Positions 1 through 7,719 of a stretch of 64,000 bases of DNA are shown here, piece after piece (position 1 is the stretch's first letter; each line of letters starts with the position of its first letter). Location: the NCBI GenBank assembly GCA_016124935.1, contig WGMS01000015.1:1-64000 (forward strand), read 5' to 3'. Origin of the DNA: a bacterium. Its GTDB lineage: Bacteria > Cyanobacteriota > Vampirovibrionia > Obscuribacterales > Obscuribacteraceae. The position numbers and the translations under genes are program-made. The notes beneath the pieces are model-generated. The model did not search any database and was not told the DNA's origin. It saw only the letters and a program-made list of their open reading frames with translations.

Positions 1-1
1 A

Positions 2-217
2 GCTTTGCTCAACATCATCGCTAACGGTATGGAAATCCTCGGCATAGCCTGGGGCGGACCGACCATGATCATGGGCTTCATGCACATGGCTGCCGGTACT
101 CACGATGCTATGAAGAGAGTTCTGTTCGGAGCTGCTGGTGTAACCGGTGGTCTGGCTACCCCTGGTGCCATCAACTGGCTCGTAGCTTCCGCAAGAGACG
201 CCAATCTCTTCAGCTAA
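2..217 (+). CDS. VirB2/TrbC-like two-helix secreted protein, copy 1 (5' truncated by window edge)
   Basis: This is the C-terminal part of the same small protein that is encoded complete at 629-1150 and 1580-2101. Only the last ~71 residues are inside the window. They contain a hydrophobic helix, a short polar loop with His-Asp and Lys-Arg, a second Gly-rich hydrophobic helix, and the shared ending ARDANLFS. Its loop (HDAMKR) matches copy 3 rather than copy 2 (QDAMKK). The apparent TTG start at position 5 is internal to the reading frame. A perfect 11-bp hairpin follows the stop. The family assignment is by topology only (signal peptide in the complete copies, then two helices split by a polar loop, as in VirB2/TrbC pilins). 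Confidence 0.75.
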   Translation, partial: ALLNIIANGMEILGIAWGGPTMIMGFMHMAAGTHDAMKRVLFGAAGVTGGLATPGAINWLVASARDANLFS

Positions 218-282
218 GTCAGCTAAGTCAGCTAATCGGCTATTAGAACTGTCAAGCAATTTAGGAAATCACACCAACTAAC

Positions 283-307
283 GAGAGGGGCTCATCGAGC
301 CCCTCTC
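283..307 (+). terminator. Hairpin terminator after copy 1
   Basis: A perfect 11-bp inverted repeat (gagaggggctc / gagcccctctc) with a 3-nt loop lies 66 bp after the stop of copy 1. The T-run behind it is poor (tactttat). An almost identical hairpin, there with a good T-tract, follows copy 2, which supports a terminator role. Confidence 0.65.
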
Positions 308-511
308 TACTTTATGGCATTCTGTTTTTGCAGGGTTCTCTCGGGCTTTCTTGACAAGTCCCGGGCTGGACCCTCTGGACATGGGAGCATCTGCTGGTTC
401 TGGTCAGGTCGAAGTGTGACGGAAGTGTGATAGTTGATACCATTTTTGGTGTTATTTTCGGTATCGTGGGTTAAAAGATGGTTTTTTGTATTCTGGGATA
501 CATATTACTGA

Positions 512-540
512 TTGACTTCCCCTGGGAATAGGAATATTCT
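512..540 (+). promoter_or_regulatory. Predicted sigma70-type promoter for copy 2
   Basis: TTGACT at 512-517 and TATTCT at 535-540 are separated by 17 nt. Transcription would start near 547, leaving an ~80-nt leader before the ATG at 629. A TTGACT also lies at about the same distance upstream of copy 3 (1471). Confidence 0.45.
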
Positions 541-628
541 ACAGTTCGGATCGCATTAATCGACTCCGAGTTCTTTAAAAACCTTAGTATAAAACTCAAT
601 CTTTTTCATGACCGCAGGAGGAAATCCC

Positions 629-1150
629 ATGCGTCACTTCAATTCGTTCGCTCGCCTTGCATTCGCGGCAGCTTTAGTACTTGGTCTTTCCTCCACGCCC
701 GCACTGGCGCAATCCGGCGGAGACGCGTTCACCTCCCAGGGGGTCATGGGTAATGACATTAATAATTCCGACTTCAACACCGGTTCTCAGACTCAACAAA
801 TCACCAATGGTAATGCTCCTGTACTGCAGGGTGCCACCAACGGCACAGTAGGTCCTCAGGGCGATGACGCCACAGCGATCATGGGCGTCAACACCGCTGG
901 CACGGTTCGAGTCAACAACCTGGCTAACTTGGAAGCTTTGCTCAACATCATCGCTAACGGTATGGAAATCCTCGGCATAGCCTGGGGCGGACCGACCATG
1001 ATCATGGGCTTCATGCACATGGCTGCAGGTACCCAGGACGCTATGAAGAAAGTTCTCTTCGGAGCTGCTGGTGTAACCGGTGGTCTGGCTACCCCCGGCG
1101 CAATCAACTGGCTCGTAGCTTCGGCTAGAGATGCGAACCTGTTTAGCTAG
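629..1150 (+). CDS. VirB2/TrbC-like two-helix secreted protein, copy 2
   Basis: The product has 173 residues. Residues 1-27 form a Sec signal peptide ending ALA, followed by QSGG. Residues 28-100 are polar, rich in Asn, Gly, Thr and Gln, and probably extended. Residues ~101-133 and ~142-166 are two hydrophobic helices separated by a short charged loop (AGTQDAMKK). This is the layout of VirB2/TrbC conjugative pilins, although the polar segment before helix 1 is longer than usual. The ATG at 629 is chosen over the one at 608 because aggagg (616-621) lies 7 nt upstream of it and the signal peptide begins there. No other secretion-system gene is visible here. A surface or pilus subunit is the most likely role, but an unrelated small membrane protein cannot be excluded. 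Confidence 0.7.
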   Translation: MRHFNSFARLAFAAALVLGLSSTPALAQSGGDAFTSQGVMGNDINNSDFNTGSQTQQITNGNAPVLQGATNGTVGPQGDDATAIMGVNTAGTVRVNNLANLEALLNIIANGMEILGIAWGGPTMIMGFMHMAAGTQDAMKKVLFGAAGVTGGLATPGAINWLVASARDANLFS

Positions 1151-1225
1151 TTTGTCTATTTAAAAGAAATCTCCTCGAGGAGGAAGGTAGTTAGTTATCA
1201 GTTCAAAGAGTAAATAAAAGTGCAT

Positions 1226-1258
1226 GAGAGGGGCTTGTGAAGCCCCTCTCTTTCTTTT
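1226..1258 (+). terminator. Intrinsic terminator after copy 2
   Basis: An 11-bp perfect stem (gagaggggctt / aagcccctctc) with the loop gtg is followed by tttctttt. The stem is nearly identical to that after copy 1, so the terminator was duplicated with the gene. Confidence 0.85.
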
Positions 1259-1470
1259 GGTGATTCAAGGGCGTGTTTCCTGATTGCCTGACAAAGGAGG
1301 ACTAAAGGAGCTTCTAGAGCCCTCTTTCTTCCTCTTATGCATAAGTGAAAGCGATGCCGCATTTGGTGTTACGTCATCGAATCTATCCCTGAAAATCGAA
1401 CAAATCCGAGAAAATTATCGAATAGATGCCAAGTTCTTTAAAAAGTGTATTCCAGCCTACAAAACGGTGC

Positions 1471-1499
1471 TTGACTTCGGAGGCGGTTGGCATTAATCT
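1471..1499 (+). promoter_or_regulatory. Predicted promoter for copy 3
   Basis: TTGACT (1471-1476), a 17-nt spacer and the weak -10 TAATCT (1494-1499) lie 80 nt upstream of the start codon. The position matches the copy 2 promoter candidate. Confidence 0.35.
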
Positions 1500-1579
1500 A
1501 TAGGACGAATCGTTTGATTCGAGTTTTTAAATTCCTTACTAACATATTCATATCTGAAGAGATTGCAGGAGGTTTCCAC

Positions 1580-2101
1580 ATGCGTCTTTCTAACGTCTTC
1601 TCTCGCGTAGCACTGGCAGCAGCCCTCGTACTCGGTCTTTCCACAGCACCGGCAATGGCGCAATCCGGCGGAGATGCTTTCACCTCCCAGGGCGTCATGG
1701 GTAACGACATTAATAACTCCGGCTTCAACACCGGTTCTCAGACTCAACAAATCACCAATGGTAATGCTCCTGTTCTGCAGGGTGCCACCAACGGTACAGT
1801 AGGTCCTCAGGGCGACGATGCCACCGCGATCATGGGTGTTAACACCGCTGGTACGGTTCGTGTCAACAACCTGGCTAACTTGGAAGCTTTGCTCAACATC
1901 ATCGCTAACGGTATGGAAATCCTCGGCATAGCCTGGGGCGGACCGACCATGATCATGGGCTTCATGCACATGGCTGCCGGTACCCACGATGCTATGAAGA
2001 GAGTTCTGTTCGGAGCTGCCGGTGTAACCGGTGGTCTGGCTACCCCTGGTGCCATCAACTGGCTCGTAGCTTCCGCAAGAGATGCCAATCTATTTAGTTA
2101 A
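1580..2101 (+). CDS. VirB2/TrbC-like two-helix secreted protein, copy 3
   Basis: The product has 173 residues, the same length as copy 2 and near-identical after the signal peptide. The signal peptide differs more (MRLSNVFSRVALAAALVLG..., cleavage after AMA). The mature part differs at only a few sites, such as Asp/Gly at residue 48 and HDAMKR versus QDAMKK in the loop. Start: ATG at 1580 with aggagg 7 nt upstream, exactly as in copy 2. Conserved mature parts with divergent signal peptides and intergenic DNA suggest either selection on the mature subunit or gene conversion within the coding regions. The role is probably as for copy 2. Confidence 0.7.
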   Translation: MRLSNVFSRVALAAALVLGLSTAPAMAQSGGDAFTSQGVMGNDINNSGFNTGSQTQQITNGNAPVLQGATNGTVGPQGDDATAIMGVNTAGTVRVNNLANLEALLNIIANGMEILGIAWGGPTMIMGFMHMAAGTHDAMKRVLFGAAGVTGGLATPGAINWLVASARDANLFS

Positions 2102-2178
2102 GCTAGTTAAGTTAGCTAACCAGCAAATCGGCTAAGCAAAAGTAATTCAGGGTTTTCCCCCGCCAACGCCAGCCAGAG

Positions 2179-2200
2179 ACCTCCCAGACGGGGGGTTTTT
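2179..2200 (+). terminator. Intrinsic terminator after copy 3
   Basis: A 7-bp stem (acctccc with ggggggt, one G-U pair) and the loop agac are followed by tttt. It separates the pilin-like array from the next gene. Confidence 0.75.
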
Positions 2201-2237
2201 GGTCATTTCAAGGACGATAGTTTATATTTGTGCGGTG

Positions 2238-2930
2238 ATGGAGAATGAAGAGAGAAAACCTGGATTATCCGCTATGTCTATGTCCAGGCATCAGCTGGAG
2301 GCGCTGCGCCGCTCGACCGTTCTGGTGGTGGCCGGCGCCGACGCGGCACTCAGTCTGGTGGAGCTCTTGGTTGATGCCGGGGTCGGACGGGTAGTAGTGG
2401 TTCAACAGGGCGGAGAAAAGAGCGTCATGTTTCAGGCAGTCACCCCCAGTGATACCAGCTTAGAAATCCGTTCTTTCAATGAATCAGGAGGGGTTAATGC
2501 CCTGGAAAGTCTTCTTCCCGAAGTCGATCTTGTGGTAGAAACCGTTCTCGATTGGCAGGTCAAGCTTGGTTTGAGCGACCTCGCCATGCGTCTTGGCAAA
2601 GCCTTGATTCACTCAGGTGTAGTCGGTCATCGATATCAGATCTATTTTATTAAGCCGGGTAAGAGCGCCTGTCTTCGCTGTGTTTTACCCGGGGTCGGAA
2701 TCGAAGATTTTCCTCTGGGACCGGTTGCACCCCATCCGCTCAAGGCTGTTGAAACCTGGGCCGGCTCTCTTATGGCTCTGGATGCGATCAAATACCTGGC
2801 TGATTTAGGCGTGATTCAGACGACAACGCTCTGGCGAATCGATCCTCTCAGCGGAGACATAGAAGCTGTCCGCAATCTGGCTTCGGTCAAAGATTGCCCT
2901 GACTGTGGCCTGCCATTCAAAAGTCACTGA
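2238..2930 (+). CDS. Degenerate ThiF/MoeB/E1-like protein with CxxC-CxxC zinc site
   Basis: The 230-residue product has the C-terminal half typical of ThiF/HesA/MoeB proteins: Cys145/Cys148 (CLRC), a helical stretch resembling the usual GxxxAxEAxK region (here ETWAGSLMALDAIKYL), and Cys220/Cys223 (CPDCG) forming the structural zinc site. The N-terminal Rossmann part (residues ~26-56) lacks a normal GxGxxG loop, and the Asp and Arg residues that bind ATP in active E1-like enzymes are not visible. Adenylation is therefore doubtful; it may be a substrate- or partner-binding pseudoenzyme. The start at 2238 is the first in-frame ATG. No sulfur-carrier protein gene is adjacent. The 3' end overlaps the convergent gene by 14 bp. 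Confidence 0.65.
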   Translation: MENEERKPGLSAMSMSRHQLEALRRSTVLVVAGADAALSLVELLVDAGVGRVVVVQQGGEKSVMFQAVTPSDTSLEIRSFNESGGVNALESLLPEVDLVVETVLDWQVKLGLSDLAMRLGKALIHSGVVGHRYQIYFIKPGKSACLRCVLPGVGIEDFPLGPVAPHPLKAVETWAGSLMALDAIKYLADLGVIQTTTLWRIDPLSGDIEAVRNLASVKDCPDCGLPFKSH

Positions 2931-3657
2931 CGGAGCCCCGGGCATGCAGGGGATGGTCTTTTATCTCTTCCGGCACCAGATTGTCGCATCCGGCTGATTT
3001 AAGGGCGGATACTATCGTGTCGGCATCTTGCGGATAGCGTGAGCGCAGCAGTCCTTCGAGATAGTCCCATTGTCTGACCGCCTCTCTGATGGCAAGACCC
3101 CGGGCGACTTTTCCATAGGTGCTGTTTTGAATCTGTTTTGTCGCTCTTTTATTGCGTTCCTCTTCGCTCAGCTTTTTATAGCCGCCTTTCTCCGCTGTCG
3201 ACCAGTCAATGAGCTCCATTTCGTAGGGATCGAAGCTTTCGGTTCCGTTCGAGGACAGCCTTTTCTCTTCTCTTTCTAAAAAGTCCGTATTCGCGTAAAA
3301 GGCGTTTATAGTATGGAGCATCATGCCAAAATGGAAAAGTGCCCTGGTGCGCATCTCCGGCTCCGGTCCGGCGTCCCGGGCTGCATTCAAGATTTTTTTT
3401 CGCTCGGATTTTATATATCTAAAAGAGTGGTCCAGGTTTCCGCCTTCAAAATGGCGCTCCGGTTTTTTCTCTTTGCTGTTCATGCGGTGGCCTTGATAGT
3501 AGGCGCCTTCAACGATCACATCTATATTTCTGGGGCAGACCATGCCGTTTAATGCTTCTTGAATTATGGATCTGTCGGTGTCCGAGGCGAAAGCCGCTTG
3601 ATTGAAGCTCAGAAGCAGCAGCGCCAGAGTCAGAAAGGTCGAAATATATATCTGCAT
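2917..3657 (-). CDS. Secreted HET-C / zinc-phospholipase-C-like protein of unknown function
   Basis: The 246-residue product has a signal peptide (residues 1-~24, ending AAFAS). Residues 105-130 (ALFHFGMMLHTINAFYANTDFL region) match the core of HET-C and related zinc-dependent phospholipase-like proteins, whose usual form is LHxIQDFYSHSN. ERHF at 67-70 fits the upstream conserved His-Phe of the same fold. The Asp and second His of the usual core are Ala119 and Asn123 here, so metal binding may be altered. Convergent with the ThiF-like gene, and monocistronic. The assignment rests on this motif only; a general helical secreted protein is the alternative. Confidence 0.5.
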   Translation of the reverse strand: MQIYISTFLTLALLLLSFNQAAFASDTDRSIIQEALNGMVCPRNIDVIVEGAYYQGHRMNSKEKKPERHFEGGNLDHSFRYIKSERKKILNAARDAGPEPEMRTRALFHFGMMLHTINAFYANTDFLEREEKRLSSNGTESFDPYEMELIDWSTAEKGGYKKLSEEERNKRATKQIQNSTYGKVARGLAIREAVRQWDYLEGLLRSRYPQDADTIVSALKSAGCDNLVPEEIKDHPLHARGSVSDF

Positions 3658-3823
3658 TATTTCCGATAGGCCCCTGTGTGCTTTCTGATGATTAATCTTG
3701 TAGCTATTTTAATTCGGAATCTCTCAGCTTCGCCTGTTGAATCGCATCTATCGATGGGAGAATGTATTTGAGTTTCCTGTAAACCGCCATGTTGTTTTTA
3801 TTATTAGCCGAAAAGTCCAGATT

Positions 3824-4684
3824 ATGCCAAAAGTCACTTATAACTCGAATCTAAATGACATCACTTTTGTCGCTTTCGACGTCGAGACCACCGGGCTTTC
3901 GCCGGTGGCGAACCGTCTGGTGGAGCTCTCTGGAGTCAAATTCAGCTATGACAACGGCAAGGTCGAAACTTTTTCCGAGTTGATCGATCCGGAGATGCCC
4001 ATTCCCAGAGAAGTGACCAATATTCACGGCATCACCGACCGGATGGTCCGGGGCAAACCCAATGCCGCTGCCGTCATTCCGAAGTTTTTGTCTTTTATAG
4101 GCCCGGATTCGGTTCTTATCGCCCACAATGCGCCTTTCGATCTGGAGTTCATGCGGGTCAATATCGCCCGTCTCGGGCTTGTCTGCCCGGAGAACTATGT
4201 GGTCGATACCCTGGTACTATCGAGGGAAGTTCTACCCGAAGCCCCCCGGCATCAGCTCAAAACCGTGGTCGAGATGCTAGAGCTCCCGTCCGGTGGCTAT
4301 CACCGCGCCCTGGCCGACAGCGAGCATGTCAAAGAAGTCTTTCGATTGTTGACCGCAAGAAGCCATTTTCCCTGCTTCGAGAATCTCTGCGCAATCGGGG
4401 CGGTTACCACTTTCAACTTCGATCAATTTGCCGAGCAGGTGGCCGATGCCCTGCCCGAAGCGGCGAAGAAGACCATGGAGAAGATTCAAAAGGCGATAGA
4501 CTCCAAGCTGGTGGTGGAGATTACTTACAACGGAGCGGTGGTCTCCAGGCGCAAAGTGCAGCCGATCTCGCTTATTCACAGCCGGGGTCAGATTTATCTC
4601 ACCGCGTTTTGCAAGATGGCTCAGGCCGAGCGGACTTTTAGAATTGATCGAATTGATCGAATCGAGAGCCTGAGCGGATGTTAA
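3824..4684 (+). CDS. DnaQ-family 3'-5' exonuclease fused to a C-terminal WYL domain
   Basis: The 286-residue product carries a complete DEDDh exonuclease core in residues ~13-178: Asp19 and Glu21 (FDVETTG), His101-Asp106 (HNAPFD), His160 and Asp165 (HRALAD). It would remove 3' nucleotides from DNA or RNA. Residues ~221-284 form a WYL-type domain, with a basic RRK, the YLTAFC strand and the final RTFRIDRI motif typical of ligand- or nucleic-acid-sensing WYL proteins. There is no helix-turn-helix, so it is not a standard WYL regulator. The start is the first in-frame ATG; a TTG at 3737 would add an unlikely 29 residues. The WYL part probably senses or binds nucleic acid to control the nuclease; this is inference. 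Confidence 0.75.
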   Translation: MPKVTYNSNLNDITFVAFDVETTGLSPVANRLVELSGVKFSYDNGKVETFSELIDPEMPIPREVTNIHGITDRMVRGKPNAAAVIPKFLSFIGPDSVLIAHNAPFDLEFMRVNIARLGLVCPENYVVDTLVLSREVLPEAPRHQLKTVVEMLELPSGGYHRALADSEHVKEVFRLLTARSHFPCFENLCAIGAVTTFNFDQFAEQVADALPEAAKKTMEKIQKAIDSKLVVEITYNGAVVSRRKVQPISLIHSRGQIYLTAFCKMAQAERTFRIDRIDRIESLSGC

Positions 4685-4768
4685 CGGCACAAAGCCTTCA
4701 CAGAAGACTTTTTCTGGCTCAGGGTGCTAGAGTTATTGGGTTTTCGCGAAAAAGAGAGTGCTCTATCC

Positions 4769-5950
4769 ATGCGTAATAAAAGGTCGGTGACCCTATTCGT
4801 GATGTCGGTGCTGGCACCCGCTCTTTTCCTGGGTGGGGCTGGTTCTGCCTCTGCAATCCCTCTACTGGACAGGGTTCTCTCTAAAGTCAAAAAAGAGCCC
4901 GATGCTGAAAAAGAGAAGAATAAGAAGACTCCCGGCCTCGGTGGCGTTGACGAACTGCATCCAGAGAAAGCCTCTAAAATCGAGAAACATCTGAAGCTGG
5001 GCGACATGTTTTTCAAAAGGCGTGATCTGACCAATGCCATGCTCGAATATGAGGATGTGGTCAAAGTCGATCCCGACAATTTCAAAGCTCATTTTATGCT
5101 CGGCAAAGTTCTGATGGCGATGTCGGATTTCGAAGAGGCTTTGAAAGAATACACAAAACTCACCGAGCTTCGTCCTACCTCCGGGGACGCTCATTATATG
5201 AAGGCGGAAGCCCTGCGGATGCTGGGAGAGAATGATAAAGCCATCGACGGCTATGAGATGTCTCTCAAGGTTGATCCTCGCAGAGCCCTTGCCCATGCGT
5301 ATCTCGGGGAGTGCTATCGGACCAAGGGCGATTATCGTCTGGCCGTCAAAGAATGCAAGGATGCCATCAAGCTTGATGACAAGCTGGTTCTACCTCATCT
5401 GGTCCTGGCCAAGACCTATGCCGTCACCCGTCTGGAAGATCTTTCTGACAAGCACTACAAGAAAGCCATCGCCCTGGACCCCAGGGACCCGGTCACCCGG
5501 GTGCAGTATGGGGTGGCGCTGGGCCAGGCTAAGAAGTGGAACGAGGCGGAAAAAGAGTTCAATCTCGCCGTCAAGCTCGAGCCCAACAGCGCCGAAGGAC
5601 ATACCGGTCTCGCCTGGGTGTTGGCTCGCCAGGGCAAGCTGGAGAAAGCCCTGGAAGAAGCCCGTCTGGCTGTCACCCTGGCCCCCAACGATGCCGATAC
5701 CCATTCAAGTCTTGCTTGGGTCTATTCCCAGGCGGGAGACCACACCGCTTCGGTTATGCAGTATCGGCTCGCCCTGAAAATCGATCCGGATAATGCCAAG
5801 TTGCACCGCGCTCTGGGAATGGCGCTCAAAGACCGGGGAGACATTGACGGTGCTATCGCCGAGCTGCTTCATACGACCAAGATGATGCCCCATGACTATG
5901 AGTCGCAACTTGCCTTGAAAGACTTAATGCAGAAAAGAATCGAGAAATAG
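4769..5950 (+). CDS. Secreted or periplasmic TPR-repeat protein
   Basis: The 393-residue product has an N-terminal signal peptide (cleavage near residue 29, GSASA) and a short Lys/Glu-rich linker. Tandem tetratricopeptide repeats then run from about residue 70 to the end (roughly nine 34-residue units, each with the usual A-Y-LG--A and P---A pattern). TPR arrays bind partner proteins, so it is probably an envelope scaffold. The start is the ATG at 4769, which begins the signal peptide; the upstream GTG at 4724 would bury it. It ends 25 bp from a convergent TPR-protease gene. Confidence 0.75.
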   Translation: MRNKRSVTLFVMSVLAPALFLGGAGSASAIPLLDRVLSKVKKEPDAEKEKNKKTPGLGGVDELHPEKASKIEKHLKLGDMFFKRRDLTNAMLEYEDVVKVDPDNFKAHFMLGKVLMAMSDFEEALKEYTKLTELRPTSGDAHYMKAEALRMLGENDKAIDGYEMSLKVDPRRALAHAYLGECYRTKGDYRLAVKECKDAIKLDDKLVLPHLVLAKTYAVTRLEDLSDKHYKKAIALDPRDPVTRVQYGVALGQAKKWNEAEKEFNLAVKLEPNSAEGHTGLAWVLARQGKLEKALEEARLAVTLAPNDADTHSSLAWVYSQAGDHTASVMQYRLALKIDPDNAKLHRALGMALKDRGDIDGAIAELLHTTKMMPHDYESQLALKDLMQKRIEK

Positions 5951-5951
5951 T

Positions 5952-5973
5952 CGAGACATAGGCTCTCGCTTTT
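5952..5973 (+). terminator. Short hairpin terminator after the TPR gene
   Basis: CGAGA (5952-5956) and TCTCG (5964-5968) form a 5-bp stem, followed by cttttg. It occupies the gap between the two convergent genes. Confidence 0.45.
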
Positions 5974-5975
5974 GC

Positions 5976-7664
5976 TTACTGTGGTTGATAGCCGTAGGGA
6001 TAGGCTTGCTGCGGTTGCATCTGGGGCTGGGGTTGATACGGATACTGCTGAGGCGGCATCTGATAAGGGTTCTGATTGCCAATGAACTGCTGAATCTTAG
6101 GCTTGAGACCCTGGAAGACATTGTCGATCATCTGAAGAGGCTGGGGCATATTACCCTGGCTTTGCATCGGCACCGGATTAGTATTGCTTTGATAAGGGTA
6201 AGGAGCTGCGGCCGGATAAGTGTTGAGCGGATATGGTGTGGGGACTTGCTGGGGAATCATCGGCGGTGCATAGCCGTACTGCTGGCTCGTATAGTTCGGA
6301 TGGTTCGGATGGTTCGGATAGTTCGGATAGTTCGGATGGTAAGGAACGGGTCCCTGGGGCGTGTAGGCTGTAGGCTGATAGCCGGCGGGGGGATAGTGAG
6401 GTGGTGCTTGATAGTAGCCGTATTGCGGCGGCGGCTGGTTACTGGGTACCGCCATGCCGGTCGTCGCCGCCCCCGTGCTGACCGGTGCGGTCGGCTGGGT
6501 GTCCGCTGTTTTGATCGCTTCTTTCTTTGTGTCTGTGACACCGGCCATGGTGACAGCGGCGTAGGCCGAGTAAAGTTTGGCTATCGTCGCTTTGTCGCGC
6601 TTGGTCAGGGCCGGAAGCTGTCTTCTGGTCGTACCCAGGTACATGATATCGGCAGGATTGGTAGAATGACCGTTCAGCCCCAGCGAATGACCGATTTCGT
6701 GCAGGCAGGTCTCTTTGATGCGGTCTTCATCGGTGCCCTCTTTAGTGAAAGGGTCCTGGGTTCTTATCTGAATGCGCGCTTTTTTGATTTCGCCTGCCGA
6801 GGTGGTGGCGCTGGTGGTCAGACCGGCTTTTTCTCTTTCTTTATTGTCATTGTCTGTTCTCAGGCGTTTGTCGGTCCACTCCAGATTGATGTCTGCCTCT
6901 TCTTTCGATTCGATAAAAGTAAAAGCCAGCTTCTTGCCCGATGCCCGATACCAGGCTATGAAAGATTGGCGGGCAATGTTCGGAAAGGAAGGCAGATAGC
7001 CCTTTGCCGAAGCGTTCTCTTCTATGTGGACCTTCAGGGGAAATTTGCTCTTGTCCCAGCGATTGACGTTGTCTTCGGCGGTCAGTTTGTCTAGATAGTC
7101 CGGGGATTTGCTCGAGTATTTCTGGGTCTTACCCTTTTCCTCTTCCAGCATGGTAATCAGGCTTTCGGCTCTAGCTCTCTTTTCTCCCCGGGTTTTTTCG
7201 GCATACTTGCGCAGAAACAAGATGGCTTCGTCATGACGATTGGCTTCGTTGTAATAGATGCCTATGTTATAGAGCAGATTCTCTCTATCCGGGTCGTATT
7301 TGAAGGTGATCAGCGCTTCGTCCACGGCCTGATTGGGATTGCCCAGTTCATAGTAGATACGGGAGAGAAACTCATGGATATGGGGAGTCATGCCGGTACG
7401 GTCGAATTTGGCTGCCTGAATCAAAATCTGTCTGGCCTGGACTTTGTTGCCCTTCAGATAAACGTCCCGGGCTTGTTTATATAGCCTGATTACGTTGTTC
7501 TCGGTCTCAATATCCTTTACCGGCTTCACCGTTATCGACCGAGCCTGCACAGGACCTGATAGAGGCAGGCACAGCACTATCAATACCAGCACCAGCATGA
7601 GGTCCGGTAAAAAGTACCGGAACTCTTGATTCTGCAGGCGATAAAGTCTTTTGACCAGCTTCAA
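5976..7664 (-). CDS. TPR-containing metzincin-type zinc protease with a Pro/Tyr/Gln-rich tail
   Basis: The 562-residue product starts at TTG 7664, supported by aaagg 8 nt upstream. A basic N-terminus and a hydrophobic segment (residues ~20-41) act as signal or anchor. Residues ~50-160 hold TPR-like repeats. Residues ~215-375 form a matrixin-like protease domain with HEIGHSLGLNGH (HExxHxxGxxH, around residue 323) and a downstream Met-turn (IMY). The C-terminal ~170 residues are low-complexity, rich in Pro, Tyr, Gln and Asn, and include a short Asn-Tyr/His-Pro repeat encoded by a 9-bp minisatellite. Such a tail could attach the enzyme to the cell wall or matrix. Substrate unknown. Confidence 0.75.
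   Translation of the reverse strand: MKLVKRLYRLQNQEFRYFLPDLMLVLVLIVLCLPLSGPVQARSITVKPVKDIETENNVIRLYKQARDVYLKGNKVQARQILIQAAKFDRTGMTPHIHEFLSRIYYELGNPNQAVDEALITFKYDPDRENLLYNIGIYYNEANRHDEAILFLRKYAEKTRGEKRARAESLITMLEEEKGKTQKYSSKSPDYLDKLTAEDNVNRWDKSKFPLKVHIEENASAKGYLPSFPNIARQSFIAWYRASGKKLAFTFIESKEEADINLEWTDKRLRTDNDNKEREKAGLTTSATTSAGEIKKARIQIRTQDPFTKEGTDEDRIKETCLHEIGHSLGLNGHSTNPADIMYLGTTRRQLPALTKRDKATIAKLYSAYAAVTMAGVTDTKKEAIKTADTQPTAPVSTGAATTGMAVPSNQPPPQYGYYQAPPHYPPAGYQPTAYTPQGPVPYHPNYPNYPNHPNHPNYTSQQYGYAPPMIPQQVPTPYPLNTYPAAAPYPYQSNTNPVPMQSQGNMPQPLQMIDNVFQGLKPKIQQFIGNQNPYQMPPQQYPYQPQPQMQPQQAYPYGYQPQ
6292..6339. repeat. 9-bp minisatellite in the protease tail
   Basis: Five tandem units of t(a/g)gttcgga occur here with a degenerate sixth. 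On the coding strand they give an Asn-Tyr/His-Pro tripeptide repeat. The unit keeps the frame, so copy-number change would only lengthen or shorten the tail. Confidence 0.85.
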
Positions 7665-7719
7665 AACAATAGCCTTTTATGCTATCTCCGATTAACTTTA
7701 TGCCCTTCAGAAGCCCAAA

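Larger units (their letters stand above)
218..628. other. Intergenic region between copies 1 and 2
   Basis: This 411-bp stretch holds the copy 1 hairpin (283-307), a sigma70-type promoter candidate (512-540), a short block (ttctttaaaaa, near 570) also present upstream of copy 3, and the copy 2 ribosome binding site (616-621). I see no convincing ORF. Confidence 0.6.
1151..1579. other. Intergenic region between copies 2 and 3
   Basis: This 429-bp stretch contains the copy 2 terminator, a TTGACT at 1471-1476 with a weak -10 (taatct) 17 nt downstream, the ttctttaaaaa block near 1434 shared with the region before copy 2, and the RBS aggagg at 1567-1572. The open frame 1284-1496 has no RBS and ends inside this promoter region, so I do not call it. 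Confidence 0.55.
1..2101. repeat. Tandem direct repeats of the pilin-like gene (about 0.95 kb period)
   Basis: Three copies in direct orientation (1-217 partial, 629-1150, 1580-2101) share long identical nucleotide runs in the coding part, most clearly across 707-1120 and 1658-2070. The array probably continues upstream of the window. Confidence 0.9.

Noticed and set aside
1284..1496. 70-codon open frame between pilin-like copies 2 and 3
   Set aside because: It has no RBS, starts just after a terminator and runs into the promoter of copy 3; its composition is not protein-like.
5985..7094. 369-codon plus-strand frame opposite the metzincin gene
   Set aside because: It is an antisense shadow; its repetitive basic/hydrophobic composition comes from the complementary Pro/Tyr/Gln-rich tail.
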